Origin: Exiguobacterium sp. FSL W8-0210
Lineage (GTDB): Bacteria; Bacillota; Bacilli; Exiguobacteriales; Exiguobacteriaceae
Direction: 5' to 3'
NCBI RefSeq assembly: GCF_038006045.1
Contig: NZ_JBBOUK010000001.1
Span: forward strand, 1,963,001-2,027,000
DNA: 64,000 bases
Shown here: one piece after another, positions 1 through 9,528 of the stretch
Layout: every line of letters begins with the position of its first letter
How positions within the stretch are numbered: the first letter of the stretch is position 1
Notes under the pieces: generated by a model
Seen by the model: the letters and a program-made list of their open reading frames with translations, nothing else
Told to the model about the DNA's origin: nothing
The model's database searches: none
Position numbers and translations under genes: made by a program

Positions 1-1494
1 ACTCGATAAATTCGTCAAATCCTTCAACTCGAAAGAAGACGTCCCCTCAGATACAGTAATCGTAATCGTTTGTTCTTTCGCAATGACCTCCGTTCCAGCA
101 GAGATCGATTGCCGGATCACATTTCCTCGCGCGATTTCATCCGACTTCTCTCGCTCGACTTCGACTTTTGCGAATCCTGCTTCTTTTAGCGTTGCAATTG
201 CTTCTTTTTCAGCTTCATCCGTCACATCCGATACCTCAACCGGAGCGCTACCAGTAGAAACGACCAAATTGACTGTCGAGCCCTTCTTGACCTGTGCTTT
301 TTCACGAGGCGTTTGACTGATGACATCGCCTTCTTCGACCGTATCGCTACTCCGTTCCGTTGTCTCGACGACAAATCCAAGTTTCTCAAGCTTCGTTTCC
401 GCATCGTCTCCATCCGTCTTGACGACAGATGGTACGGTGACCGTTGGATCCGGCCACATCGCGAACGTCGTAGCCGCCCCACCCAGTAAAAGGAGTAACA
501 AGAGGATGATCCACCAGCGTTTTTTCTTTTTCTTTTCCGGTGTTTTCGGTTGAACAGTTGCGACGGCGGGTGATTCTAGTTCCGCTTTTGATTCTTCTGG
601 CACTTGGACAGGTAATAAAACCATTGTCTTTTCCATCTCATCCTCTTCTGCACCTCGGATGCTTTCACTTGCCCGTTCGTCAGACAACGCCGTCACCATA
701 TCTGCCTTAAAGGCTGCGACGGACTGTTGACGGTCATGCGGTGCTTTCGCGAGCGCCTGCATGATACAGTTCTCGAGTGCTTGCGGCACTTTCGGATTCA
801 AGACGGATGGGCGACGCGGTGTATCTTGCAGATGCTTTAAAGCGATCGCAACCGGTGAATCACCTTCGAACGGGACTTGTCCTGTGACGAGTTCGTATAA
901 GACAGCACCAAGCGAATAGATATCCGACTTCTCATCCGCAAATTTACCTTTTGCTTGTTCCGGTGAAAAGTAATGCACGGACCCAAGAACGGACATCGTA
1001 TGCGTCAGCGTCGCATTCGACATCGCCACAGCGATTCCGAAATCCGTTACTTTGACGGTACCATCTTCTCGAATCAACATGTTTTGCGGTTTGATATCGC
1101 GATGGATGATCCGGTGTGCATGGGCGTGATCAATCGCATCACAAATTTGAGCGATGATATCGACGGCCTGCGGCACAGGTAATGCTTGATTTTCACAAAA
1201 TGTTTTTAATGTCATACCATCGATATACTCCATGACGATGTAATAGATGGCATCTTCTTCGCCTACATCATAGACGGCAACGATGTTTGGATGATTCAAG
1301 CTGGTAGCAGCATGCGCTTCACGTTCGAATCGACGAATGAACTGTTCGTCATGCGAAAATTCAGTCCGTAAAATCTTAATGGCAACATGACGCTTTAAAA
1401 TCTCATCATAGGCTTGATAGACATTCGCCATCCCGCCACTTCCAACTAGCCGTTCTATGCGGTAGCGGTCATTTAATCGATCTCCGTATCGCAT
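1..1494 (-). CDS. prkC: PASTA-domain Ser/Thr protein kinase PrkC (3' end cut off by window edge)
   Basis: Membrane eukaryotic-type Ser/Thr kinase that senses cell-wall fragments through extracellular PASTA domains. I translated 498 codons that stay open to base 1. The kinase domain (about residues 10-270) has the glycine loop GSGGMANVY, the ATP-binding lysine K40 in VAIKIL, the catalytic HRDIKPQN and the DFG motif in VTDFGIA. A basic run (KKKKKKRWW) precedes one membrane segment near residues 320-338, followed by two PASTA repeats and the start of a third. The gene begins two bases after the stop of prpC, its phosphatase partner, so the two are expected to be co-transcribed and to act on the same substrates. 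The number of PASTA repeats cannot be given because the C-terminus lies outside the window. Confidence 0.96.
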   Translation of the reverse strand, partial: MRYGDRLNDRYRIERLVGSGGMANVYQAYDEILKRHVAIKILRTEFSHDEQFIRRFEREAHAATSLNHPNIVAVYDVGEEDAIYYIVMEYIDGMTLKTFCENQALPVPQAVDIIAQICDAIDHAHAHRIIHRDIKPQNMLIREDGTVKVTDFGIAVAMSNATLTHTMSVLGSVHYFSPEQAKGKFADEKSDIYSLGAVLYELVTGQVPFEGDSPVAIALKHLQDTPRRPSVLNPKVPQALENCIMQALAKAPHDRQQSVAAFKADMVTALSDERASESIRGAEEDEMEKTMVLLPVQVPEESKAELESPAVATVQPKTPEKKKKKRWWIILLLLLLLGGAATTFAMWPDPTVTVPSVVKTDGDDAETKLEKLGFVVETTERSSDTVEEGDVISQTPREKAQVKKGSTVNLVVSTGSAPVEVSDVTDEAEKEAIATLKEAGFAKVEVEREKSDEIARGNVIRQSISAGTEVIAKEQTITITVSEGTSSFELKDLTNLSS

Positions 1495-1496
1495 AT

Positions 1497-2231
1497 TCAG
1501 ACCCTCTTTCTTTCTTTGAACCGGATGGCGGCAATCGTAATGTTATCCGCGCCTCCTCGAGCATTCGCTTCTTTCACCAATCGTCCAACGATCTCATCAA
1601 GCGGCTCATCCTGTAAGATGATCTGTTCGATGACATCATCTGGCACTTCATCGGTCAACCCGTCACTACAGACGAGGACGAGGTCATAGTCTGGAGCATC
1701 TCTGACTTGAATGTCGACTTCGACTGTTTCGTTCGAGCCGACCGACCGTGTGATGACATTCTTACGTGGATGATTTTCGACTTCCTCATCCGAAAGTTCC
1801 CCCATTTGTCGTAACATGTTGACGTAAGAATGATCATCCGTCAATTGTTTTAACGCCGTACCTTCAAGGGCATAGACTCTGCTATCCCCAACATGACCGA
1901 TGACGAGCAACTCCTCGACCCAGCATACGCAGGCAATGGTCGTTCCGACGATGGCAAGTTGCTCTTCTTTTGAAAACTGAAGAATCCGGGCATTTGCCTC
2001 GGCTACACGTTGTTCTATCCATTCAGACAATTCCATCGGACGATTTGGCATGAGTGAAAAGGATGCTTCAAATACCTCGCGAACAATTGCACTTGCGATA
2101 TCGCCAGCAGCATGACCTCCCATACCGTCCGCAACGACGGCAAGACCACGTTCAGCGTTCCCGACGAGTAATACCGTATCCTCATTTTTAGTCCTGACTT
2201 TCCCAGTAGTCGAAAGGTGAGCTAACTCCAT
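1497..2231 (-). CDS. prpC: PP2C-type Ser/Thr protein phosphatase PrpC (Stp)
   Basis: Metal-dependent cytoplasmic phosphatase that reverses PrkC phosphorylation. The 244-residue length is normal for bacterial PP2C enzymes. Metal-binding motifs are visible: DGMGGH at 35-40, GDSRVY near 115, CSDGLTDEV near 190 and GGADNIT near 229. It lies 18 bases downstream of rsmB and 2 bases upstream of prkC. In B. subtilis rlmN lies between rsmB and prpC; here it is absent. Confidence 0.96.
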   Translation of the reverse strand: MELAHLSTTGKVRTKNEDTVLLVGNAERGLAVVADGMGGHAAGDIASAIVREVFEASFSLMPNRPMELSEWIEQRVAEANARILQFSKEEQLAIVGTTIACVCWVEELLVIGHVGDSRVYALEGTALKQLTDDHSYVNMLRQMGELSDEEVENHPRKNVITRSVGSNETVEVDIQVRDAPDYDLVLVCSDGLTDEVPDDVIEQIILQDEPLDEIVGRLVKEANARGGADNITIAAIRFKERKRV

Positions 2232-2249
2232 GACAGTCCTCCGTTCGTG

Positions 2250-3581
2250 TCAATCTTCTCGTTTTTTAAACGCGGCAATATAGAAGCCATCCGTTCCGAC
2301 TGTCGTCGGTAACAACTTGAGTTCTGCTCGATCCCCAATCAGATGTCGCACGGATTCTGGCATGCGTGCCGCAAAGGATGTGTCAAAATCGAACCCTTGA
2401 TCGAGAATGAACGCTGTCTGGTCCTCGTTCTCGGTCGGATCAATCGTACAAGTCGAATAGACAAAGGTTCCACCCTTTTTAACGAGTGGTAAGACAGATG
2501 TCAGAATATCTCGTTGAATTTTCGGGAGTTGCTCGAGTTGTTCCGGGCGTTTCGTCCATTTGATATCTGGTTTTCTTCGAATGACACCGAGTCCTGAACA
2601 AGGTGCGTCGACAAGAATCCGATCAAACGATTCTACTTCAAAGCGGTCTCCTGCTTTACGAGCATCTAACGCTTCTGCTTGAACAGTCGTAAGACCTAAT
2701 CGTGTCGCTTGCTGTTCAATCAATTTAATCTTATGTGGATGAAGATCAAGTGCCTGTAGTGTTCCCGTCGTCAAACCTTCAGCAATATGCATCGCTTTCC
2801 CACCAGGTGCGGCACAGCTGTCAAGTACATGATCAGATGTTTCTGCACCGAGTGCACGGGCGACGAGCATTGAGCTCTCATCCTGCAGAGAAAGATACCC
2901 ACGGTCAATCAGATCCGTTTTTTGAACGCTTCCTCGTTCGATTTCGAGACCATCTGGCGCGACCGTAGATGGGTTTGCCGTCACACCTTGGTCGAGTAGA
3001 AGCTCGATCGCTTCCTCTCGCGTCGTCTTCGTCCGATTGATGCGAACCGTGACCGGTGCAGGTGTGTTATTCAATTGACAGATTTGAAGCGTTTCTTCCG
3101 GACCAAACAGTTCAATCCAGCGTTCGACGAGCCACTGCGGATGACTCGTTTCGACGCTGATTCGTTTTGCAACAGGCTCAATCTCAGCGAAATGGGGCAT
3201 TCCCGCCCGTAATACATTCCGGAGCACTCCGTTGACGACTTTCGAGACGTGGACTTTCCCACGTTTTTTAGCAATCTCGACAGCTTCATGGATGACGGCA
3301 TGATCCGGTACACGATCAAGATAAAACAATTGATACACACTCATCCGTAATAATGGACGCATGAACGGATCAAGTTTTTTCTGTTTCGCTAGATACGGCT
3401 CCAAAATATAATCCAGTGTCAATTCACGACTGAGCGTCCCGTAGACGAGTTCTGTGAACAAGCCGACATCCGTTGCTGAGATAGCACGCTTTTCAAGCAT
3501 CTGGTGAACTGTGATTGTCGAGAAGGCACCACCTTGACCAATTTTCATTAGTGTCGCTACTGCTGCGTCACGTACGTTCAT
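2250..3581 (-). CDS. rsmB: 16S rRNA (cytosine-967-C5)-methyltransferase RsmB
   Basis: Methylates C967 of 16S rRNA using S-adenosylmethionine. The 443-residue protein has an N-terminal NusB-like RNA-binding domain (about 1-130) and a C-terminal Rossmann methyltransferase domain. The SAM-binding motif is DSCAAPGGKAMHIAE, and the two family cysteines are in DAPCSGLG and YSTCTIDPTENE; the second is the expected catalytic nucleophile. Its start overlaps the end of the def/fmt gene by 4 bases, a sign of translational coupling. Confidence 0.95.
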   Translation of the reverse strand: MNVRDAAVATLMKIGQGGAFSTITVHQMLEKRAISATDVGLFTELVYGTLSRELTLDYILEPYLAKQKKLDPFMRPLLRMSVYQLFYLDRVPDHAVIHEAVEIAKKRGKVHVSKVVNGVLRNVLRAGMPHFAEIEPVAKRISVETSHPQWLVERWIELFGPEETLQICQLNNTPAPVTVRINRTKTTREEAIELLLDQGVTANPSTVAPDGLEIERGSVQKTDLIDRGYLSLQDESSMLVARALGAETSDHVLDSCAAPGGKAMHIAEGLTTGTLQALDLHPHKIKLIEQQATRLGLTTVQAEALDARKAGDRFEVESFDRILVDAPCSGLGVIRRKPDIKWTKRPEQLEQLPKIQRDILTSVLPLVKKGGTFVYSTCTIDPTENEDQTAFILDQGFDFDTSFAARMPESVRHLIGDRAELKLLPTTVGTDGFYIAAFKKRED

Positions 3582-4960
3582 GCGTTCTCACCTACTTGTT
3601 GTCCGAGTTCAAGCGATTGACCGATCCCGCGCATGAACGTGGCACCATCCATCCGTTTTTTTCCGGACGGCTGTAAGTCGATCAGCTTCAACGCTGTTTC
3701 CGAACCTGTCGCGATGACGGGACCATCCGCTTCTAAAGCAATGATTTCACCTGGTCGTCCCGTTCCTTTGACTTTCGTCGCGAAAAAGACTTTCAATCGA
3801 TCATCACCAAGCATCGTGTACGTACTTGGGAAAGGATTCATTCCTCGGATTTGATCATAGAGTGTCTCACCCGGTAACGTAAAATCAAGCCGTTCCCGTT
3901 CACGTGAGATATTCGGTGCAAACGTCGCTTCTGCCTCGACTTGTGCTTCCGGTGTCAATTCACCTGCGAACAAACGCGGTAACGTCTCAAGCAACAGACG
4001 CGCTCCTGCGTCCGCTAATTTTTCAAACATCGTTCCAACTGTATCGTTCTCTTCAATCGGAACGATGATTTTTGACAACATATCACCGGCATCCAATCGA
4101 TCGACCATATACATGATCGTCACGCCTGTCTCTTTTTCACCATCGATGATTGCTTGATGAATCGGTGCACCGCCACGATATTTCGGTAAGAGTGACGCAT
4201 GGACATTGATCGCCCCAAAACGTGGTGCTTCCAAAATCACCGTCGGTACGATCTGACCGTAAGCTGCCGTGATGATGAGATCTGGTTTTAAATCGAGAAC
4301 ATCTTGATAATCCTCGCGAATCCGTTTCGGTTGCAACACAGGAATATCGTGCTCCATCGCGACGAGTTTCACTGGTGTCGGTTTGACTTCCCGTTTTCGT
4401 CCGACCGGCTTATCGGGTTGTGAGACGACACCGACGACGTCATATCCGGCATCGATCACTTCACGCAGTGTTCCTGCCGCAAACTCAGGCGTCCCCATGA
4501 AGACGACGCGCGGTTTTTCTTGCTCGACGAGTTTATCCGTGAACAGGACACCGTCTAAATGATCCATCTCGTGCTGGATGGCACGTGCAAAAAAGCCGTT
4601 TGCCTTGATTTTGACCGTCCGCCCGAGACGATCTTGAGACTTGACGACGATGCGGTCGAACCGTTCGACCGGTCCGAAAATGCCTGGCATGCTGAGGCAT
4701 CCTTCGTCATCGATTTGTGAACCATCGGCTTCGATGATTTCCGGATTGATCAGCTCGATCGGTCCTGTCTCATCATCCGTATGGACGACAGCTACACGGA
4801 TCGGTTGATTGATTTGCGGTGCCGCTAAGCCGACACCATCATATTCGTACATCGTATCGAACATCCGGTCGATCATCTTACCGAGTTTTTTATCGAACTT
4901 CGTGACAGGTTCACATACCTGTCGTAATACATCATTTGGTACTTCTACTACTTTATACAT
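3578..4960 (-). CDS. def-fmt: Fused peptide deformylase / methionyl-tRNA formyltransferase
   Basis: One 460-residue ORF carries both enzymes of the N-formylmethionine cycle. Residues 1 to about 147 are a peptide deformylase with all three motifs: GVGLAAPQ (42-49), EGCLS (86-90, metal ligand C88) and HEMDH (130-134, metal ligands H130 and H134, catalytic E131). From about residue 149 the sequence is a methionyl-tRNA formyltransferase: FMGTPEF (154-160), the formyl-donor site with N252 and H254 in INVHASLLP, and the LDAGDM motif near 289-294. Both halves look complete and catalytically competent. There is essentially no linker: the usual fmt start region (M-x-x-KIVFMGTP in relatives) is replaced by EQEKPRVVFMGTP. 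B. subtilis has two adjacent genes. No ATG, GTG or TTG suitable for a separate fmt start is seen at the junction. It is followed by rsmB (4-base overlap) and preceded by priA. Confidence 0.93.
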   Translation of the reverse strand: MYKVVEVPNDVLRQVCEPVTKFDKKLGKMIDRMFDTMYEYDGVGLAAPQINQPIRVAVVHTDDETGPIELINPEIIEADGSQIDDEGCLSMPGIFGPVERFDRIVVKSQDRLGRTVKIKANGFFARAIQHEMDHLDGVLFTDKLVEQEKPRVVFMGTPEFAAGTLREVIDAGYDVVGVVSQPDKPVGRKREVKPTPVKLVAMEHDIPVLQPKRIREDYQDVLDLKPDLIITAAYGQIVPTVILEAPRFGAINVHASLLPKYRGGAPIHQAIIDGEKETGVTIMYMVDRLDAGDMLSKIIVPIEENDTVGTMFEKLADAGARLLLETLPRLFAGELTPEAQVEAEATFAPNISRERERLDFTLPGETLYDQIRGMNPFPSTYTMLGDDRLKVFFATKVKGTGRPGEIIALEADGPVIATGSETALKLIDLQPSGKKRMDGATFMRGIGQSLELGQQVGENA

Positions 4961-4969
4961 ACAGACACC

Positions 4970-7294
4970 TCACATGAATACAAATGGATTCAAGTCGATC
5001 GCGACTTGTGTTTTTGATTTTTGACGACGGGCTAAGATATCACGGAGATGTGTCCGGACATCTTCCTGCCCTTTATGTTTAATTAAGACCTGTTGTCGGT
5101 ACATATTCTTCAGTCGAGCAAGTGGCGCATCGAACGGTCCATTGACGACTAAATCCTCCGATTCGAAAGCCCGCAGCTCAGAAGCAATCTGTTGCGCTTC
5201 TGCTTGTGCTTCGAGTGGATGTGTCGCCGAGACCGTGATCAGACCAAGGAACCAGAATGGAGGGTGTCCCCCGAGTTTGCGCAACTGCATCTCCCGCTTA
5301 TAGAACGTTTCGAAATCATGCTGTTTTGCCGTCTGAATGACGTAGTGTTCCGGATTATAGGTCTGGATGATCGACTGTCCGGCGAGTTGCCCCCGCCCGG
5401 CACGACCCGACACTTGCGTGATCAACTGAAATGTTCGCTCACTTGCCCGAAAATCCGGAATACCGAGCGTCGCATCGGCAGCGAGCACCCCAACGAGCGT
5501 GACATTTGGAAAGTCGAGACCTTTTGCGATCATCTGTGTCCCGAGAAGAATGTTTCCTTCCTTACGCTCGAAGGCATCGAGTAACTTCTCGTGTGCGCCT
5601 TTACGAGACGTCGTATCTTGATCCATCCGGATAATGCGCGCTTCCGGAATCAAATGCGCCAACTCTTCCTCGATCTTTTGTGTCCCCGTTCCGAACTGAC
5701 GAATCTTCGTCGATTCACAGGACGGACAAGTTTTCGGCATCGCTGCCTCAAATCCACAATAGTGGCACTTTAAGCGATTTTCAGGTTGATGATACGTTAA
5801 ATTGACGGCACAATGCGGACATTGAAGCGTCTCCCCGCAATCCCGACATAAGACGAAGGTCGTGTATCCACGACGGTTCAAAAGTAATACCGTCTGTTCC
5901 CCACGCTCGATTCGTTCTTTGATACCTTCGACGAGCGCGAGGCTGAACGGAGTCCGATTGCCCCGTTCAAGTTCTTTACGCATATCAACGATGTCGACCG
6001 GAGGCAGTTCCCCACCGAATCGTTCGCGAAGCGGTAAGTAACGATAGACCCCTTTTTGTGCCCGCGCATACGTCTCAAGTAATGGCGTTGCACTTCCGAG
6101 CACGACGGGACAACGATGATAGGCCGCTCGCCATTTTGCAACATCACGCGTATGATAGCGCGGATTCTCTTCTTGTTTATAGGTTGTTTCATGTTCTTCA
6201 TCGAGAATGATGATTCCGATATTCGTCAGCGGCGCAAACACGGCGGACCGTGCACCGACGACGACATCGACCTCGCCTTGAGCGATTTTGCGCCACTCAT
6301 CATACTTTTCTCCGAGCGATAGACCGCTATGCAGGACAGCGACCCGTTCTCCGAAACGACGTTTGAACCGTTTGACCATCATCGGTGTCAGACTGATTTC
6401 AGGGACGAGCAAGATCGCTTGTCTACCGCGTTCGAGTTGTGCATGAATCGATTCAAGATAGACTTCCGTCTTTCCGCTTCCTGTTACGCCATGTAACAAA
6501 AACGTTCCGGTCTCAGCTTCAGCCGTAATCGCCGAGACAGCTTCCTGTTGCTTTTCCGTCAAAGAGGACGGCACAAAGATGTCTTGGACGAGATGTTCGT
6601 AAGGATTTCGCCGTACATCAATCGTCTCGACTTCAATGATGCTTTTTTTCTCGAGGGCGTTCAACGTCGCGCTCGTTGCGCCCGTCGCCTGCTTGATTTC
6701 ACTCCAAAGCGCATTCGGAAATTCTTGGATATACGCATACAGTGCCGCTTGTTGACTCGCTTGTTTCGTAAAAGTTGCCTGTTCCTCTAGGAGACGAATC
6801 CGTTTATCCGTCTTTGACGTCTTTTTCTCGCGAATGACCGGTTGAAGCGTCACGTCAGCTTGTTTCGCCGCTGTTAAGATGATTTGTTGGACTTCCGTTG
6901 GTAATTGACTCATTTTCTTACCATGATATGCCCGAAGTGGGCCCGACTCGACTATGACCAGTTTATCATAACTCACCTTTAAGGCAGCCGGCAGCATCGC
7001 AAGCAACGCCGTCGCCTGAAAACACAAGGTCGTTTCTGATAGATAAGCCGACAGCTCGAGTAATTCTTGCGTATAGGTCGGCGTCTCATCTAAGACACGA
7101 ACAATCGATTTGACGTTCGTCAAATCAGAGGTTGCTTTCGTTCCGACGACGATCCCAAGCAACGCACGTGGACCGAACGGAACCTCTACGCGCATTCCGG
7201 GAACAATCAGCTCCTGCCAGAGTTCCGGCACGGCATAATCAAACGGACGATCGACGGTGGCCGCTGCGACATCGACGATGACTTCAGCTATCAT
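4970..7294 (-). CDS. priA: Primosomal replication restart helicase PriA
   Basis: DEAH-type 3'-to-5' helicase that reloads the replisome at stalled forks. The 774-residue protein has the N-terminal DNA-binding domain, the Walker A motif GVTGSGKTE, the Walker B box DEEH, the helicase motif GSATPLLE, and the two-zinc cysteine cluster (CRDCGETLQCPHC, CHYCGF, CPSC) inserted in the C-terminal helicase lobe. The start overlaps the coaBC stop by 4 bases and the stop lies 9 bases before def/fmt. The order coaBC-priA-def-fmt-rsmB is the standard Firmicutes cluster. Confidence 0.97.
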   Translation of the reverse strand: MIAEVIVDVAAATVDRPFDYAVPELWQELIVPGMRVEVPFGPRALLGIVVGTKATSDLTNVKSIVRVLDETPTYTQELLELSAYLSETTLCFQATALLAMLPAALKVSYDKLVIVESGPLRAYHGKKMSQLPTEVQQIILTAAKQADVTLQPVIREKKTSKTDKRIRLLEEQATFTKQASQQAALYAYIQEFPNALWSEIKQATGATSATLNALEKKSIIEVETIDVRRNPYEHLVQDIFVPSSLTEKQQEAVSAITAEAETGTFLLHGVTGSGKTEVYLESIHAQLERGRQAILLVPEISLTPMMVKRFKRRFGERVAVLHSGLSLGEKYDEWRKIAQGEVDVVVGARSAVFAPLTNIGIIILDEEHETTYKQEENPRYHTRDVAKWRAAYHRCPVVLGSATPLLETYARAQKGVYRYLPLRERFGGELPPVDIVDMRKELERGNRTPFSLALVEGIKERIERGEQTVLLLNRRGYTTFVLCRDCGETLQCPHCAVNLTYHQPENRLKCHYCGFEAAMPKTCPSCESTKIRQFGTGTQKIEEELAHLIPEARIIRMDQDTTSRKGAHEKLLDAFERKEGNILLGTQMIAKGLDFPNVTLVGVLAADATLGIPDFRASERTFQLITQVSGRAGRGQLAGQSIIQTYNPEHYVIQTAKQHDFETFYKREMQLRKLGGHPPFWFLGLITVSATHPLEAQAEAQQIASELRAFESEDLVVNGPFDAPLARLKNMYRQQVLIKHKGQEDVRTHLRDILARRQKSKTQVAIDLNPFVFM

Positions 7295-8481
7295 GCCAAT
7301 GCCTCCGCAAATTGGCGCATGAGCGCTTTAGCGAGCGTCGATTTCAATTGTTGATCGTATCGCGTGACGGAATCATTCTTCCCAAAAACGACGACCTCAT
7401 TTTCGTCGCTGACAAATCCGATGTCAGAACGAGAGACATCATTCGCGACAATGAAATCCGCTTTCTTTCGGACGAGTTTCTGTTTCGCGAACGTCTCGAC
7501 GTCCGTCGTCTCCGCTGCAAATCCAACTAATACCTGATGTTCTTTCTGCTCACCGAGCGTCTTCAGAATATCCGTCGTCTCCTCGAGTTCAATCCGCAAT
7601 GGTCCGTGAATTTTTTTCTGCTTCTGATCGTACTGGACAGACGGTCGATAGTCAGCTACGGCAGCGGACATGATGACGATGTCTTGCGTCTCATAGTCAC
7701 GTAACATGGCTTCGAGCATCTCTTCTCCCGACTCGACGGCAATCGTTTCGACGCCAGCCGGTAGTCCGATCCGAAGGGGCCCGTGTACGAGCGTGACATC
7801 TGCTCCTGCATCTCGCGCTGCTTCTGCTAGCGCAATTCCTGTCTTTCCTGAAGAATCATTCGTCAAGTAACGAACCGGATCAATCCGTTCCACGGTCGGT
7901 CCCGCACTGATCAAGACTTTTCGTCCGGCTAGATACTTCTCTTCAAAGAACGTTGAGAGTGTTGCGACTAAATCTTCCGGTTCAGGTAAACGACCTTTCC
8001 CGACCCAACCACATGCGAGATTTCCGACTCCCGGTGCAATCACCTGGACACCGTCCTGCTTCAGTTGTTCGATGTTGCGGACTGTCGCCGGATGTTCGAG
8101 CATGTTGACATTCATCGCTGGAGCGACGATGACGGGACATGTCGCTGCAAGGATCGTCGTCGTGATGAAATCATCCGCGATCCCGTGCGCGAGTTTTGCA
8201 ATCAAGTTCGCGGTCGCTGGTGCGACGACGATCAGGTCCGCTTCGTCCGCTAAATCGATATGGGCGATCTTTGACGGATCATGCTCGATGAAGACGTCAT
8301 CATAGACCGCTTTTCGCGTCAGTGCTTCAAATGTCGTCTTACCGACGAATTGTTGCGCATTACGCGTCATCGCGACTTGAACATGTGCGCCTGCTTGAAC
8401 GAGTTTGGAAGCGAGTGCTGCTGATTTGTAGGAAGCGATTCCACCGCCGACACACAGTAGAATGTTTCGGTTGGTTAACAT
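7291..8481 (-). CDS. coaBC: Bifunctional phosphopantothenoylcysteine decarboxylase/synthase CoaBC
   Basis: Carries out two consecutive steps of coenzyme A synthesis. The N-terminal flavoprotein CoaC half has GIASYKSA and the active-site cysteine motif ACGWVGKGRLPEPE; the C-terminal CoaB half has SAGPTVERIDPVRYL and the KKADFIVAND motif. I chose the ATG at 8481 (396 residues, MLTNRNILL) because AAGGAGG sits 8 bases upstream; an in-frame ATG at 8535 would add 18 residues that lie on the rpoZ terminator and do not resemble the family. There is no room for a promoter between that terminator and the ribosome binding site, so expression probably depends on read-through. Confidence 0.95.
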   Translation of the reverse strand: MLTNRNILLCVGGGIASYKSAALASKLVQAGAHVQVAMTRNAQQFVGKTTFEALTRKAVYDDVFIEHDPSKIAHIDLADEADLIVVAPATANLIAKLAHGIADDFITTTILAATCPVIVAPAMNVNMLEHPATVRNIEQLKQDGVQVIAPGVGNLACGWVGKGRLPEPEDLVATLSTFFEEKYLAGRKVLISAGPTVERIDPVRYLTNDSSGKTGIALAEAARDAGADVTLVHGPLRIGLPAGVETIAVESGEEMLEAMLRDYETQDIVIMSAAVADYRPSVQYDQKQKKIHGPLRIELEETTDILKTLGEQKEHQVLVGFAAETTDVETFAKQKLVRKKADFIVANDVSRSDIGFVSDENEVVVFGKNDSVTRYDQQLKSTLAKALMRQFAEALA

Positions 8482-8500
8482 GTAGGTGTCCTCCTTATTG

Positions 8501-8530
8501 AAAAAAACAGCCACGATGACAAGTGGCTGC
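8501..8530 (-). terminator. Rho-independent terminator after rpoZ
   Basis: On the minus strand a perfect 7-bp stem (CAGCCAC/GTGGCTG, 8-base loop) is followed directly by seven T. It lies 8 bases after the rpoZ stop and only about 7 bases before the coaBC ribosome binding site, so it separates gmk-rpoZ from coaBC-priA-def/fmt at the RNA level. Confidence 0.85.
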
Positions 8531-8537
8531 TTCAAAA

Positions 8538-8741
8538 TTAGTCTTGCGGTTGGTTCGTGACGGATACTTCTTCGAAATAAAGCTCTTCTAAAGCTTTCCC
8601 GACCGGTTTATGCGATTTTGGGTTCGTGACTTTCACGCGTTTCCCGTCTTGGATTTGACGCGCACGCTTAGCGGCAACTGTAACGATTGTATATTTCGAC
8701 GGTACTTTCTTTTGAAGCTTATCAACTGATGGATATAACAT
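8538..8741 (-). CDS. rpoZ: RNA polymerase omega subunit
   Basis: Small subunit that helps assemble and stabilise the beta-prime subunit of RNA polymerase. I set the start at the ATG at 8741 (67 residues, MLYPSVDKL), preceded by GGAGG 9 bases upstream; a longer in-frame reading from 8831 only adds antisense-free overlap with gmk. Family features are the N-terminal YPSVDKL and the central [15 protein letters not shown] segment. It directly follows gmk, as in most Firmicutes, and is followed by a terminator. Confidence 0.95.
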   Translation of the reverse strand: MLYPSVDKLQKKVPSKYTIVTVAAKRARQIQDGKRVKVTNPKSHKPVGKALEELYFEEVSVTNQPQD

Positions 8742-8742
8742 A

Positions 8743-9399
<657 letters not shown>

Positions 9400-9401
9400 T
9401 C

Positions 9402-9431
9402 ATATTAGCAGTAGAGACGGGAAGTTCGCAA
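9402..9431 (-). promoter_or_regulatory. Predicted sigma-A promoter of gmk-rpoZ
   Basis: Minus strand: -35 TTGCGA (9426-9431), 18-base spacer, -10 TAATAT (9402-9407), about 40 bases upstream of the chosen gmk start. The match is good but not perfect. Confidence 0.55.
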
Positions 9432-9528
9432 GTCATCTTTTTTAGCTCGACTGCTTTATCATACCATAACGATGCCATTTCTGTTACCTTTAGAAAGTGA
9501 GAACGAAATCAAGAAAGAAGGTAATCGT

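Noticed and set aside
4505-4530. Frameshift or lost stop creating a false def/fmt fusion.
   Set aside because: Both halves are in the same frame, all motifs are intact and no alternative fmt start codon exists in any nearby frame; kept as a fusion, with the A5 run flagged for checking.
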